DNA of 64,000 bases, from assembly GCA_027922465.2 (NCBI GenBank), contig BQMF02000114.1:930001-994000 (forward strand), written 5' to 3'. Made by a program: the position numbers and the translations under genes. Below the pieces are notes generated by a model. That model worked only from the letters and a program-made list of their open reading frames with translations, did no database searches and was not told where the DNA came from. The DNA is from Turritopsis dohrnii. Lineage: Eukaryota; Cnidaria; Hydrozoa; Anthoathecata; Oceaniidae. Below, piece by piece: positions 11,146 to 23,104 of the stretch; position 1 is the stretch's first letter; each line of letters opens with the position of its first letter.

Positions 11146-11822
11146 AAACCTTTTATTTGAAAAATGATCTTTGATATAAAATATAAGTGAATCCAATTTC
11201 TTTTACGCTGTGGTTTTATGGAAAATATTTTTGAAAAATAATAATTTTAAAATCTGAAAGAAGAGGCAAACGGTTGTGATATATTCAACACATGCTTAAC
11301 TAATTGTTACATTTTATGATGTCATTTACGGATAATATTTATGCTAAAAATAATTATACTACTAAAGTGTATGGTATCGTTTCGCTACGATCACCGTTAG
11401 AGAGATATCCTCGATCAAAGATTTTGATGACGTCATTCCCGCAGTACCAAATAAAACATAGGCCCAAATGTTGCGTTACTCTACCACCCACATCGCGGAT
11501 CCTAAAAATAGGCCGTTATCCCCATTGGTTGTGGCTTCAAACATAATGGGTGGCTCCCTAAGTTATCGGTTAATGTTTTCTTTTCAAATAAACTTAAACC
11601 TTCTTCGTCAGTACTTTCTTTCTGTCACCTCTGGAACACTATCTATCTAAATGAACAAAACAAACAAAGTTGGGAAATTATAAGTCGTATCATTATGTAA
11701 TTCTAGCAAACTAAAAACGACAACAAAAACAAATACTGCATAAAACTAGTCAATAATGACAAACGTAATCGTAAATTAAAAATATTCAGTTCGATAAGTT
11801 ACAGGAAATTTACATAACTTAC
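11146..11822. other. No gene seen
   Basis: AT-rich sequence with short open stretches that lack coding character. It is bounded on the right by the splice donor of the Glu-rich exon. Confidence 0.35.
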
Positions 11823-12030
11823 CAATTTCTGTTTCTGTTTCTTCTTGTTCTTCTTGATAATCTTCATCAGCATTTTTATCTTCGGATTCCCTTTATTCCT
11901 CATGTTCTTCTATTTCTTCTTCTTCTTTTCCTTCTTCTTCTACATGTGTTTCTTTCACTTTTCCTTCTCTCAGTTCTTCTTCTATTTCTTCTTCTAATCT
12001 GGACCTTTGTTGCTCTTCATTGGATGCCAT
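11823..12030 (-). pseudogene. Glu-rich possible first exon with one internal stop
   Basis: From the ATG at 12028-12030 the minus strand reads MASNEEQQRSRLEEEIEEEL and stays strongly acidic. It is cut by a single TAA after EEIEEHEE, continues in the same frame (RESEDKNADEDYQEEQ) and ends at a good donor, G|GTAAGT, at 11822. The donor and the compositional continuity across the stop suggest a real exon with one nonsense mutation. A chance GAA-rich tract is the alternative. No domain is recognised, and no downstream exon was found before 11.1 kb. Confidence 0.3.
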
Positions 12031-12145
12031 GCTCTTCAGCTTATTACCCCACTCACAAAGCCACGAAGAAACTGTCAACCGAAAAAGTTCGGAACCACTG
12101 TTCGTGTGTGGAGTCACCGTTATGGTTGGAGCCACCGCTCCGCCT

Positions 12146-12248
12146 CTATGTGGTTTTACGCGATCATAAGAAGAACTTGACCGTAAATTTTAAAGAAATA
12201 TATCACTCTGTAAAATAAAAGTGGGATGCACGATTGCGGATTAGTATA
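12146..12248 (+). repeat. Dispersed repeat, copy 2 (copy 1 at 1475-1590)
   Basis: It carries the same ordered blocks as copy 1: GTGGTTTTACGCGATCATAA, GAAGAACTTGACC and AAAATAAAAGTGGGATGCAC. It lies directly upstream, on the minus strand, of the Glu-rich exon. Confidence 0.7.
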
Positions 12249-12373
12249 TATAGACTAGCAAGCCGGGCAAACTTGTTTTATCAGTTTTAATCAATGTGAG
12301 CTGAACCGCGGAGAAAGGATTAGTAAAATAAATTTCCCCTGGAGACATAACCGAATCAAACATAAAAATAATA

Positions 12374-12715
12374 ATGAAAGTGAAGAATCAAAACGTTTGT
12401 TATTCCTTCCTTTTGACCAAAACCATGTTTTTATACCCAGAAGATGAAAAGAACAAAACACAATGCAAAACTGTATACCAAGATACACAAAAGCCAGTAA
12501 TTATAATTGGTATCAATGCATATGCATATATCATATGTAAAAATGATTTTAAAGATTCAATCAATGATGGAGCTGAACTGAATAAAAGCATTCTAACAGA
12601 TGTTTTTCCTGGAAGACATGTAACCACAAAACATCGAAACATTGTACTTAGTATCGACCGAAAACCATATTTTTCAAAAGCAACTTTTAAGCAAACCAAA
12701 TCATTAAAAAATTGA
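12374..12715 (+). CDS. Unrecognised 113-residue ORF
   Basis: The open frame runs from the ATG at 12374 to the TGA at 12713-12715. The middle (KPVIIIGINAYAYI, then NDGAELNKSILTDVF) has alternating hydrophobic and polar character and faintly recalls the first strand and helix of caspase-like proteins. No catalytic residue can be shown, so this is not claimed. The last third is basic. It ends 50 bases before a MITE (12765). The sequence after that MITE (13345-13590) also has short open stretches that may belong to the same interrupted locus. It could equally be an exon of a longer gene or a chance frame. Confidence 0.25.
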   Translation: MKVKNQNVCYSFLLTKTMFLYPEDEKNKTQCKTVYQDTQKPVIIIGINAYAYIICKNDFKDSINDGAELNKSILTDVFPGRHVTTKHRNIVLSIDRKPYFSKATFKQTKSLKN

Positions 12716-12764
12716 TGCAAAACTATTTACCCAAGCATCCAACATCCCACTACTATAGTGTATA

Positions 12765-13330
12765 CAGTGGAACCTCTAATAGCGGCCACTTTGGGGGACT
12801 CAGCTTAGTGGCCGTTGCATTAGAGGTGACCGATGTATGGAGGTTTTATATGAATATACTTTTTTTATCAAAAAGGCTGGTCAGGATGGGAGGGGCATAA
12901 AGAATGATTCATGATCAAAATAAACACAACATTATTGAGCCTAAGTGCTTCAAGTCGTTGTGTGACAAGATTCAAAGCACTTACTAAGTCAGCATCACCT
13001 AATGTTTCACAAAAGTTGTTCAAATCATCTACAATAGATAAGGCTGCTTGACTTGACTTTATTTTTGTAAATAATTATTGTAAATAAAGTAACAATTTTT
13101 TTTATTTTTACATTCATCTGCTTGCGTAAAGATTTTTTTGACCGTTAATAGAGGTAAAATAAGACATTGGGACAATAGAAAGTGGCCGTTTGGCCGTTGA
13201 TTGGAGGTGACCGATGTATGGAGGTTTTTTTATAAGAGTTTGACAATAAATTTGGCAGGGACTTTCTTTTCTGGCCGCTTATCAGGAGGTGACCGATGTA
13301 TAGAGGTGACCATTAATAGAGGTTCCACTG
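12765..13330. mobile_element. TA-flanked MITE (pogo/Tigger-like ends)
   Basis: The ends are CAGTGGAACCTCTAATAG (12765) and its near complement CTATTAATAGAGGTTCCACTG-type sequence finishing at 13330. TATA lies on both sides (12761-12764 and 13331-13334), consistent with a TA duplication. Inside, AGAGGTGACCGATGTATGGAGG-like blocks occur three times (about 12814, 13204 and 13286). CAGT-starting TIRs with TA targets are typical of pogo/Tigger-type MITEs. No transposase is seen. Confidence 0.75.
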
Positions 13331-13447
13331 TATAGCATCATGAATAAAAATGTTTCCATAGGTTCACTAACACTGGAGGTGATCCGAATGAAAGTTATTT
13401 TTACCCTGGAGACGCGAATTATAACCAAACATCGGAACACTTAAAAG

Positions 13448-13990
13448 ATCGATTCCCTGTTCATTGTGAATTGTGTGGAAGTTTGATGGGATATCAACAA
13501 TTCAAGATTTTTATCATTCATTATGGAGCATTTCATCATTATCATTCGAGGGAAAACACAGATCCACAAGAATGAGGTTCGAAATGTCAATCAAAATTTG
13601 TTTAAAACCTGATATGAATTATCTGATACCTGGATTATAGTTAAAGCTTTTTGTCACCTTTTGAGTGCACATTTACACATTGAAACATCAATAGACAAGA
13701 TATCTAATTGGCATTATAGTGCTGCAAACATCTGCAAAATCTGGATGACCTGAATTCATCAAAAGTTATATTGCATCCAGCTACAGAACTGCTTAATTTT
13801 GATATTTTTATTTGTGACCATGGAATTGGAAATGTCATTCCAAAATGATAATGCTATTTTATCTTGAAGATCATTTAATAATGGAATATGTTTCCATTTT
13901 ATTTTAATTCCCCAGAGTCAACAATTCCTTTTATATCTGAAAAAAATCCTTAAATTAAAAAATGTTTGCGCGGAAAGTTTTCTTTTTTTA
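13448..13990 (+). repeat. Dispersed repeat, copy 1 (copy 2 at 31644-32220)
   Basis: The two regions match in order and strand over more than 500 bases. Shared blocks include GAGGGAAAACACAGATCCAC, AATTATCTGATACCTGGATT, AACATCTGCAAAATCTGGAT and TATTGCATCCAGCTACA. There is no long open frame. It may be the 3' region of a transposon or of a duplicated gene. The family is unknown. Confidence 0.75.
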
Positions 13991-15584
13991 ATGTATAGCT
14001 TGCTGTGTGTAGAAATTGGAAAGCTTGAGTCTGGGGGCATTTTTAGCTAAAGATGCATTCTAGTTTAAAGAGTTTTCCTTTATTAGCCAATGAAAACCAT
14101 CAGCACCTTAAAAGCATGTAGGTACTTTTAAAAGGCATCCATATATTACTAACATTATACCAATGCAGCTTAAGCAGTAGTGTCTCTACAACATACTTGA
14201 GCTATTTTGGATTTTGGAATATTATTAAAAAACGAAGCAGAATATTTTGTTTCTAAAAAAAAAGGTGAAGCACAATCTGAAAGCCACCATTGGTCAAAAA
14301 GTCACTGCGATGGAGAACTGTCTTATTGAAATGGTGTGAACATTTCTACAGAAATGCGCTTTTTTGCAGTGATTTTTTGATTTGGCTACTGTGCAACTAC
14401 AGCGAAGTGAATTTATGATGTGCTTTTCTAGAAATTAAAGAACTAATTAAAAAACTAATCATAATACACTTATTATACGGTAATAAACCGGTATTAACTG
14501 CCATTTGCAGCCCTGAATTGGCACCAGGCGTTTTTATTATATATTTGACATATTTTCCATCTCAAAATACAATAAATAAATATAAACTATATTACATACT
14601 CAGATGAACTTGAAGAGGCCATATTGGTGAACGAAAGTGTTTTGATAACAAAACTGCAATCCTTTAGCTACATAGTTACAATAGATCAAAACGCATAAAT
14701 GCCATTAGTTATACGTTACGATTTATACGTCTTGAGTTTTCATTTGGGATAATTTCGTTGAAATGAACTAAAAAATGCAAATAAGGCTTAAGGGTTCGTA
14801 CAGTGAATTTTCACAAACCTTTCATTGCAAAAGTTTGCTATGATTTAGAAGGGTATTTATGCGGATTCTTTAATAAGATGATCGTTCATTCGATCGTTCT
14901 TTCCTACCAATACTACACAAAAAAGGAAACATGTTTTCCTAAGCAGTCTCGAAGTAAATTGGCCCTCACCTGTTCTTATGTGTTACTTCAGAAAAAACGG
15001 TTTGGTCACATAATCAGCAAAATTCCGCACAAGTACGTATGGATTTTGCCTTTATCTGGTGCAGGCCTTCAAATGAAGAAAACGCCTTTAATTTTACGTA
15101 GATTTTTTTATGCTTTGGTCCTATATTTTTTTGAAAGTTTCGCTCAAAAATTGCTTCATGTGAAGGTTTTGTTTCCTATTCCCAGGGGTTGGTAATTTTT
15201 TAAACATGTTTCTTAATTTTTCTACAATTTCAGCGTTGTGCAACTTATATACACGCGTCTTAAATAAAAGACACGTACACACTATTGTCTATCCTTAGAG
15301 GACAGAAAGGTTTTTCACGTATACATAGACTTCTTGTAAAGCTATTCGTTTTTCGTGTTGAGATTTTTTTTTATAAATTATCAAATAGCGGCCACGCAGG
15401 GGGTAGTTCTCGTAAAGTGCATGACATGTTGTTACGCTTTTATCAGTTTTATAGCATTTTGCTTCCGGTGGCGGAGAAACGGAGGAAGCTGATTCGTTAT
15501 GCACATAAAGTATTAATTGTGGATGATGATATCCCGTTTCCAACTCCATTTTTACATGGCAACATCATCCCCAAAATCTAGTTG
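13991..15584. other. No gene supported
   Basis: A 130-codon open stretch exists at 14803-15195 and a 98-codon one at 15285-15581, but neither shows motifs or a domain, and both have AT-driven composition. Nothing else was recognised. Confidence 0.35.
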
Positions 15585-18236
15585 CTACCATGTATTAGTT
15601 TCACTTCCAATTGTGCTAGATACAGACATTATTTTGTCAACAGCATTGCCAGCGTCCGATGATCCGTCGAGATTTGTTATTTGACTTGCACTTCCTGTAT
15701 GCGTAATGTCATGTGGAGCAACATCGGTATATTCTTCTAAATTGAAATGGAAAACTTTCTTTGAGAAAATTATTTTAAATTGGATGTAAGGCTTCCTAAC
15801 TCAATATTTCAAACAGTTAAGCCACTGACGAACGGTGAACTATTCGAGGGTTAGTAATACTGTGTTAGCTGTTGCAGCAAGAGGTTTATTCTTGATGTAT
15901 CTAATAGTTGTTGAGTCTAGTAGTTGTACCTTCTGAAATCTAACATTAACCTTAAGCAGGCGTGACTACGGTAAAATATTCGGCTGGCACACCAGAAGTT
16001 CCGGGTACGTGTCCCCGTGTGGCTGAACACAAATTCTACGGGCCACGCCTCTGCTGGTACTGGTATTATCCTGTTCCACCGTGTTTTCAGTCTTCAGATG
16101 CTTCGAGGTCAATGAGGCTAGATGAGGGGCAACTGGAGTAATTAGTGCCTAATAGTTATAATTGTCAGCTGGAATGAGAAAGAAACCCCTCCCCTGGAAC
16201 TGCCCATGGGCTATTCAGAACAAAATGTAAAAAAACAACTTCTCTCAGGATGCTCTAGTCAATCAGAGCTGACCAAGTCTTCCTAGATAAACATACTTCA
16301 CTGTAACTATTAATATCGAATTAACGTCTAGTCAAGGTCAAAGTAGTATATCTTCATCGTTAAGATCATATTGTTTTGCTTACAGACATACTTATAAACA
16401 GCGATTAAATCTGGCAAAGCCTCGATTATACTTAAAAATAAGGCTTAAACGTATGGTGTTTATAAGAAGTAATAAGGAGTTTCGGCATTGCAGTTTATTT
16501 AATTTCCAGGCTAAGAAACTGTTTCAAATAGATATCTATAGATTCATTTCGAATTTTTGAAATTTAAACCAGAGGTCTGTTGCACTTACAAAAAAACAAA
16601 CGTAAGTGGGGCCATCTGCTCTTATAACTTCATTTCTTCTTAGGTAGAAAGAGATTTCCAGCCAATTTTGGACCAGCTTCAGTTCTTTATAAGCATTTGC
16701 ACTTCCGCAATTTGAAACTATTTTTCACTTCTTTGAATTCAAAGACAGTGTAAATAACGGGGCTGTTGAAAGTCAAAAAACCAAGAAAGAAATGTAATGG
16801 ACTTTTCTTGCAAATAAACAACCTTTTCTTTATATAAGTAAATGAGAGCTTATTGATCATTTCGGGAACTGATTATGATTAAAAGCTTTAAACAATATTC
16901 AGTTGGAAATTCATCTCGAAGTCATCACGGCAAAAATTCATACAACAGTAACAGACTTGCTCAATAAATTCATGTTTATCACACTTGTTGCTACTAGAAT
17001 TTAAACATACTTACTGCATTCGTAATATGGAGATGCACACGTATCAAAACAAATTTGAGTATCATCACATGGTTCAGATTTCAAACAAAAAGGTCCAACC
17101 TGTAAGAATAATATCAGGCCTATTAATACCCTGCAATACCTGTGAGAGTAGCAATATAAGAAGTACTGCGTTCATGGTATTTATAGTTGGTTAAAATTGT
17201 ACAGTTAAAATCCAAAAAGTAAAAACGAAAAAAACAATTAACAAACGCTAACAAAAACAACATTTCCCTTTCCCCATCAGAACGGATTAATTTACATCGC
17301 AGGGTATATCATTTTTGGGAGAGAATACAGTTAGCTCAAATAGCGATAATATATTTAGACTACCAATTTATATCGTAAAGCACTTTGTTTACTTAGAATA
17401 AGTATAAACCTATTTATTATAACTTGTTTTATTTTCCGATCTTAGCCACACCCTTTTTGATGGCAAATTCAACAGTGTATGTTAGTTACGGTAAGTTTTT
17501 TATTATAGGTTTTCTTCTGTAATGGCTATTTAACCATCCAATTGTAAATAGCATTACTTGCAGCCAAAGTTAGGTATAACATTACTCTAACTTGTCTGGG
17601 AGGTTAGTATGCAATCTCCTTGAGTTTCGTTCCGGGTTCTCTACCTGCATAATAAATCGACCTTTCTTCAGTAGAGTAAGCAGGTGTTAAGAATAATAAT
17701 TATAAGTGGCTGCCATCTCAACAACAAAACTGATGGCGACGTGAGATTCATGCTTAATAATGAAACTCTTCGACTTTGTAATGCATATTTTTCACGTTGG
17801 ATCTACAACACAATATCCAGATCTGATAATGATATTAATAAAACTAACAACTTTTCTCAATTGTACAGCATGAAATAGAGTTTCATTATTACGTATGAAT
17901 CTCACGTCGCCATTAGACGACAGCCAATTTAACTTACATTTTGACTGATCTCCGTCTGATATGCTGTCCATTTCGAGTCTGCGAGATAATTGATTACGTG
18001 TTGCCTTTGCATCAAATCGCATTTCTTCTCTCCCACATTGTAATTGAAAAAGTCACAAATATCGCTTGCAACACAGAATAACCCGCACTTAGATGATGTG
18101 TGAACTAAGTCCAGACTTTCTTGCACGTGACCAGTACGATAAAAGTTGGTCTTTTGGACCGAAAAGTTGCCATGTCTTCTACAGGGGAGTCGTATCACTT
18201 GACTATATGTAGTCTGGATTAACAGGAAAGTGAAGA
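15585..18236 (-). CDS. Secreted PAN-domain protein with short Cys-rich (EGF-like) module, partial model
   Basis: Three minus-strand exons fit one reading. Exon A (about 18236-17938) opens after a polypyrimidine/AG site with a hydrophobic signal-like stretch (FVFTFLLIQTTYSQ), then a PAN/apple-type domain with Cys in LPCRR, SKCGLFCVASDIC and KKCDLM and a closing WTAYQTE. It ends in phase 0 at a GTAAGT donor. Exon B (17099-17015) follows an AG at 17100, codes a five-Cys module (PFCLKSEPCDDTQIC, then DTCASPYYEC) and ends in phase 1 at GTAAGT. Exon C (15736-15585) begins after TTTAG in the matching phase and codes a 49-residue Ser/Thr/Asp-rich tail ending in TAG. The start Met was not found and probably lies in an upstream exon. 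An alternative first exon at 17175-17140 (MNAVLLILLLSQ) would join exon B in frame through a 40-nt intron, giving a separate 90-residue secreted peptide. Confidence 0.5.
17700..17935. repeat. Fold-back MITE in an intron of the PAN gene
   Basis: TGGCGACGTGAGATTCATGC followed by TTAATAATGAAACTCT (17732-17768) is repeated in inverse orientation at 17877-17912. Weaker pairing extends outward (GGCTGCCATCT against the complement of GACGACAGCC). The right edge abuts the splice donor of the PAN exon. Confidence 0.65.
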
Positions 18237-18515
18237 CGAAACAGCTAGTGTTAACAAAAACAATATGTATTGCAATAAGTCAGCCCTGTGCACACACAAA
18301 CGTTCAATTCGTACAATAGATTCATAAAGTATGGGTTTAATTACTATCAGCTGAAATAAGAAACTGCGTTCTTAAAGTGAAGCACAAAATAAACACAATT
18401 TAGGCTGAAAAAGACTCCAAAAATAAGAACATACACCTTCAGGTCAGGTTTCACTGGGGTTTTTACAAAAAAGTGTACACTGTTTTAAAGTCTCTCAACT
18501 TGATAGACCTTTAAA

Positions 18516-20418
18516 CAAGATTCGCAAAAATGCGACTATATATTTCCCCAAAGTTGCAAAATTTTTGCCAATTATTGTGTGTAAATTGATAACCATGAGA
18601 AAAATATTTGATAAAACAATTACACTATAACTACCTGATACACAGATAAAAATGTTGTCCTTACTAATCAGGGTGGAATTGAATTTAATAAATGAAGATG
18701 TTCATGGTCAAATGATAAGGTTTATTATATAATTTTTGCTAAAGAGTTAAAAAGTGAGAGGTTACTATATGGGCACTTAGCTAAAAGTTATATGACCTAA
18801 ATGTGACAACTATTTCCCATTAAACAACTGCATTACATCATCAATGTGTAAAATAATTTCATCATAACAAAATGTATGATCTTTATTGTTGCAGAAGCTT
18901 TGCATCCTTTATACCGTAAACATATAACACTTGTTTTTTGTAACTCAGATAAAATCTTACAACATATTATCAAATTCGTATACAGGTGGTTTATATACTG
19001 TACAAAAGAAAAAAATATTGTTAAACCTAATCTTAATAGCTACAGTGGAATTGTAAATAAAATGTAAATAAAATTCTCAATAATGAAACTTCTCGTAATT
19101 CTGTTTATTATTATGTATAAACATTATAGTAAAATACCTTGGGGTATATAAACATCATAAGCAAATAAACTAATAATCATAAGCAATCAAAATTTTTACT
19201 AACACAAATATACGTGGCATTTCAAATTAGGACCGAAGAGTTATTTCCAAAAAAGAGATGGGGTTAAAATAACAATTTATAAAACCAAATTCAAGTATCA
19301 GAGAGAATAAACATCTCTGTTCAAAAAAATGTGTTCACACTCATTGTTTATTATGTGATAAAAATGACCTTCATAAATCCAAAATGGAAACGAACAACAG
19401 ATTTTCATAGTGAAAATACACATCCATAACCAAACCACTACATAGCTGAAAACAGAAACTTGCGTTCTGACTTGATTTAATTTACAGACTGTCTATCATG
19501 TTGGATTATCGTGTTTTGATTTACGTTTGTTGTTCGTAAGAAAAATTGTCAGTATATAGACGAGTTTCCGTATATTATATTATATATATATTACATTTTG
19601 AAAATAAAATATGATAAGCATCAAAACAGTATACATGACCATAAACTTCATCCATAATAAACTATGTTTCTGTTGTTGGATTAAACAACTTTCCAAGTAC
19701 GCTCTCCATCAGATTCTCTCAAGTTATTATGTGTCTCAATCCAATATGTATTATATATACGCAAATGGTTTTCTGAACTTTATATTGTATATACGACATC
19801 ACATATTTACTTGCTGTTTTTGAATTAACGTAACTGGTTGAACTGGTGGTTGATCTCCACGTGAAAAGGGATTCCATCATGCTGTACATCATTGTGCTTT
19901 CCAGGTTCAGTTGGGCTATATATACATTACATCAGGATCATACTAAATAAATCTTCAGCTTGGTTATTGAGAATGAATTTTACCTTTGCACTGGAATCAA
20001 AGCTTCAATGGTTTTTTGTTCCAAGCATTTAATTACCAATATCATCATCATAACACATTATTGTTATCAACACAAAAACAAAACATACCAATGTTGGTTT
20101 TTTTGTTTGTTTGTTTTTTACACGTTCATTCAATAGCTTTTACAACTTTTTAAGAAATAAAACGATTTATTTCCATCACTTAACGTTTCATCTATTGAAT
20201 CATTAAAGCTAGAAAACATCTTCAAAATCCCATCTGCACTGACACCACTGACTGAAAAGATGACGTACCACTTTACTGAAGACTAGCCTCTAATCTTATC
20301 TACCTTAGCTAGGGCAGAGTTCAATACTGAACTGCGACTATAAAAGTGAACAAAAAGGAGAAGGAGGAGAAGGAAATGCCGGTTTTAACATATATTTCCC
20401 CCTACGGGGAAATATATA
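18516..20418 (-). mobile_element. Non-autonomous Helentron sharing both ends with the 16-kb copy
   Basis: The left edge reads CAAGATTCGCAAAAATGCGA (hairpin TCGCA/TGCGA) followed by CTATATATTTCCCCAAAG. It matches 41099-41138 for about 40 bases with only three differences. The right edge (about 20332-20418) matches 57091-57197: CTATAAAAGTGAAC, a GGAGAAGG-rich tract, AAATGCCGGTTTTAACATAT, CCTACGGGGAAATATATA. The TATATATTTCCCC near one end and GGGGAAATATATA at the other are the inverted subterminal repeats expected of Helentrons and DINE-like derivatives. No Rep, helicase or endonuclease coding is visible inside. Confidence 0.7.
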
Positions 20419-21295
20419 AAAATTGGTCTAAACACTGTAGTAATGCCAAGTTAGCAAGCCTCGCATCAATATATTCTATTGCTTTACTAAGTTCATATCT
20501 GTGTCATTCACGTTTGTTATTTATAAGCGTTAAAAAGCGTTAGCTAATCTCCAATTTCAATTGGAGTAGGTATAATTTTTTTTATTACTACTATTACTTC
20601 TTTATTTTTTTTTTTACAAAATCAATATAATTACAAAGATTTCTCGGTGAACATATGTAAGAAAAATGACGTGTTAATATGATTTTCAATTTCGTTGCTA
20701 ACGAAATAATATTTGCTTGATAAAACATTTATGTGGTCAAAATATTAATTAAAAATGTAGCAGCTTTTTGAATCTATATATAAATCGTCGATTCTCAGTC
20801 TCTCTGTTTGTCTGTCACGCAAAATGGTAGATTGAGTTGTGAGAAAAGTTATTTATTTTTTTGTGTGCGACGTTTTTTTTTTTCGACGATGCGAAACAAA
20901 TACACTGCTACCCCAAACGAACGTTACTTTTTTGGCTGGTGAAACAATAGGGATAACGTTCTTATTGTTATTATTATTATTAATTCTATATTTCAAGGAC
21001 CGCCGTTGGCTTTGAAAACAATACATCAAGTAGATACAAAGAAACCAACCGATTAAACATTTTGGACAAAAAGCAGCGGTAGCATAACATGGTAGCATGT
21101 TCGGTTTGCCTTGTTGTATCCTAACGCTTTCCCGACTGTCTGAGATGGAACCTTTTTTTTCGAGCAATCAAAATGTTTAAAAACCGAATTTTTCCTTGCC
21201 CGAGAGGTGAAAATGGTGTGTCATGAAACAAAATATTTTTTTGCTTTTCTTTTAATAATTTAATTTCTTTTAATTGTTATGCGTTTCTGATCGAA
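20419..21295. other. No gene; possible second Helitron-type 5' leader at 20770-20830
   Basis: TCTATATATAAATCGTCGAT, then TCTCTCTGTTTGTCTGTCACG, is the kind of TATATATAAATC plus CTGTCTGTC leader seen at the 5' end of some invertebrate Helitrons. No matching 3' end was found. The rest is AT-rich, with T tracts and an (ATT)n run near 20970. Confidence 0.3.
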
Positions 21296-21470
21296 CATGT
21301 TTTTTATTCACTTAATTCATTTAGCACGTGCCTTTTTTTCTCCTCCCGTGTGGTCTTTTTCAGAGAAACCATTTTCCCCTACTTTTGATAGCACCCATGT
21401 TAGAGCCCGTAACTTTTTTAAAAATAAGTTGAAGTTTTCTCTCTCTACGTTTTGAGTGTATTGTAAAACT
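21296..21470 (+). repeat. Dispersed repeat, inverted copy at 63300-63475
   Basis: TTTAGCACGTGCC, CTCCTCCCGTGTGGTCTTTT, GATAGCACCCATGTTAGAG and TCTCTCTCTACGTTTTGAGT occur here and, reverse-complemented and in reverse order, at 63300-63475. The family is unknown. Confidence 0.75.
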
Positions 21471-22099
21471 GATAACTGATTGGTTTTAAAAAGTAAACAA
21501 GAGCCCTATGGCACTTACACGATTGCAACACCATAAATCCTGAAGATGCCTTTATGGAAATGCTGCACTCAACGGTACTGAAGCACAAAAAAACTTTTCA
21601 AAACTTTTTCATCTTAAAGAACAGTTTCAAGGTGAAACAAAAGAAAGCTTACAGTCTTGCTGTAGTATTTAAATTCATTAGCTTGGATATGAAATTATTT
21701 GAGTTCACTTTGTCAATTACAGGAAAATTAACATATAAAAAGGTTCTACGGCAATCAAAATATCAAAATAAAATAAATGTTTCCTTTTGGAAAAAGGCAA
21801 AAAATACATATCCTTATTGTGGACCGGTTTCAAAAACATAGATACAAATAAACAACGAAAATCGAAAATATTGATTAAATAAAACATCTTGTAAAAATTT
21901 GAGCTCGTTTGGATGAATATCGAAGAAGGTACAAGGTTTTGAAAGTTTTCAGGTTTGATTAAATGTGACGTCACAACCTGACCACTGTTTTTGAAAGCTC
22001 AACAGAGACATGTATTTACTCGAGCGGTTAATTCTTCTTTCGTTGCTTCATGTTGTTTCGGAGGTATTTCTGACATCTCTGGTTTAGTTGTTACCTACA

Positions 22100-22222
22100 A
22101 TGGCTTATTGCCAAGCTTTTGGATGCAACAATAAGCAACACAGAACCAAACGAAAAAGGGGAAAGGTTTCACATTTTAAGTTTCCCGACAGTCACAATAT
22201 TACAGAAAAAAGAAAAATATAA
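22100..22222 (+). pseudogene. THAP zinc-finger N-terminus, truncated
   Basis: From the ATG at 22100 the 40 codons read MAYCQAFGCNN, a basic stretch, then VSHFKFPDS and EKRK, before TAA. This is the start of a THAP domain: C4-x4-C9, then the F-x-F-P motif. A full THAP domain needs about 80-90 residues with a later C-x2-H, AVPTIF and a Trp. All of these are missing here, and no splice donor is visible after FPDS. THAP domains bind DNA in P-element-type transposases and in host regulators. This is probably a broken copy or an exon whose end was replaced by AT-rich DNA. Confidence 0.55.
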
Positions 22223-23104
22223 GTTGTTTTTTCAAATAAAAACTGAACTTAAATTTTATCTCTTAACGTAAAATATCATGATATTTTACAGTGGTATCAC
22301 TGTAAATATTTTTGATAAAAGTCAATTCACATCAAGAAACTTTGTTTATTTTTTGCATTCGAAATTAGAAAGACTGCTCAGAATTAGGAACACTGACAGT
22401 ATTTCTTTTGATTAATCTCACTATATTATCTTACCAGAAAAAATATTTTTGTTGTATATATTGAACTAGAAAACAAAAACCTGTTAAATGAATTTATATG
22501 GGGTAGATGGGGCTCCATTAAGCCGTGATGAAGGCAGTCCATCTAGGACAAGGAAAACTCTGATGTAACACCCTGAGAAAACTGTAAATCTTTATGGAGT
22601 AGGTAGGATCTTCCTACTGGCCAGCCTGGAACTCCATCTTTGTCAGTGGCTTAGTTAGAGGTAAACTCAAGTTTACCTAGTTTCTAAGCTAGGACACTGA
22701 ACGCTGGTTTTCTTTCACCTTTTTCTGTTTGTCTAGTTGTTGTATGTGCTCTTTGTCTGCTTGTGAACTGTCGTTGTTGCGTCGAAACTCAAAAAAACTC
22801 AAAAACTCAGTTACTGGTCTGAGGCCGGCTGATAGTAAGGAACCCGAACTTTTTTGGTAGCGCTTAAAAGAGGCTGTTCCATCAGCAGCTGTAAAACATC
22901 AGGACATTTGTTGTGCCATGTCGCGCATGGAAGGTTTTCCAGCAAATGTGTCTGGTGTGCTTTGTCGAGGCCACACCCTGAGCCTTGTGTTACGGCAGAA
23001 GGTTTATTGATGAACCATCGGTATTCACACAATCAGACTTTTTGCAAGTACATGTTATGTTTGTTCCTTTTATTTAATTTCTCTATCTAAACTTCTCTCA
23101 TGAA
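22223..23104 (+). other. Unassigned AT-rich stretch, then probable LINE 5' UTR
   Basis: To about 22500 nothing is recognised. From 22500 to 23104 the base composition changes to that of the LINE that follows (GGGGTAGATGGGGCTCC, CTGAGCCTTGTGTTACGG), without a sustained open frame. This suggests the 5' leader, or the remains of a first ORF, of that LINE. Confidence 0.4.

Noticed and set aside
12374..12715. Possible caspase-like fold in the unrecognised ORF
   Set aside because: Only one strand/helix pattern is suggestive. No catalytic His or Cys motif can be shown.
14803..15195. 130-codon open frame
   Set aside because: No motif, no splice context and AT-driven composition. Most likely chance.
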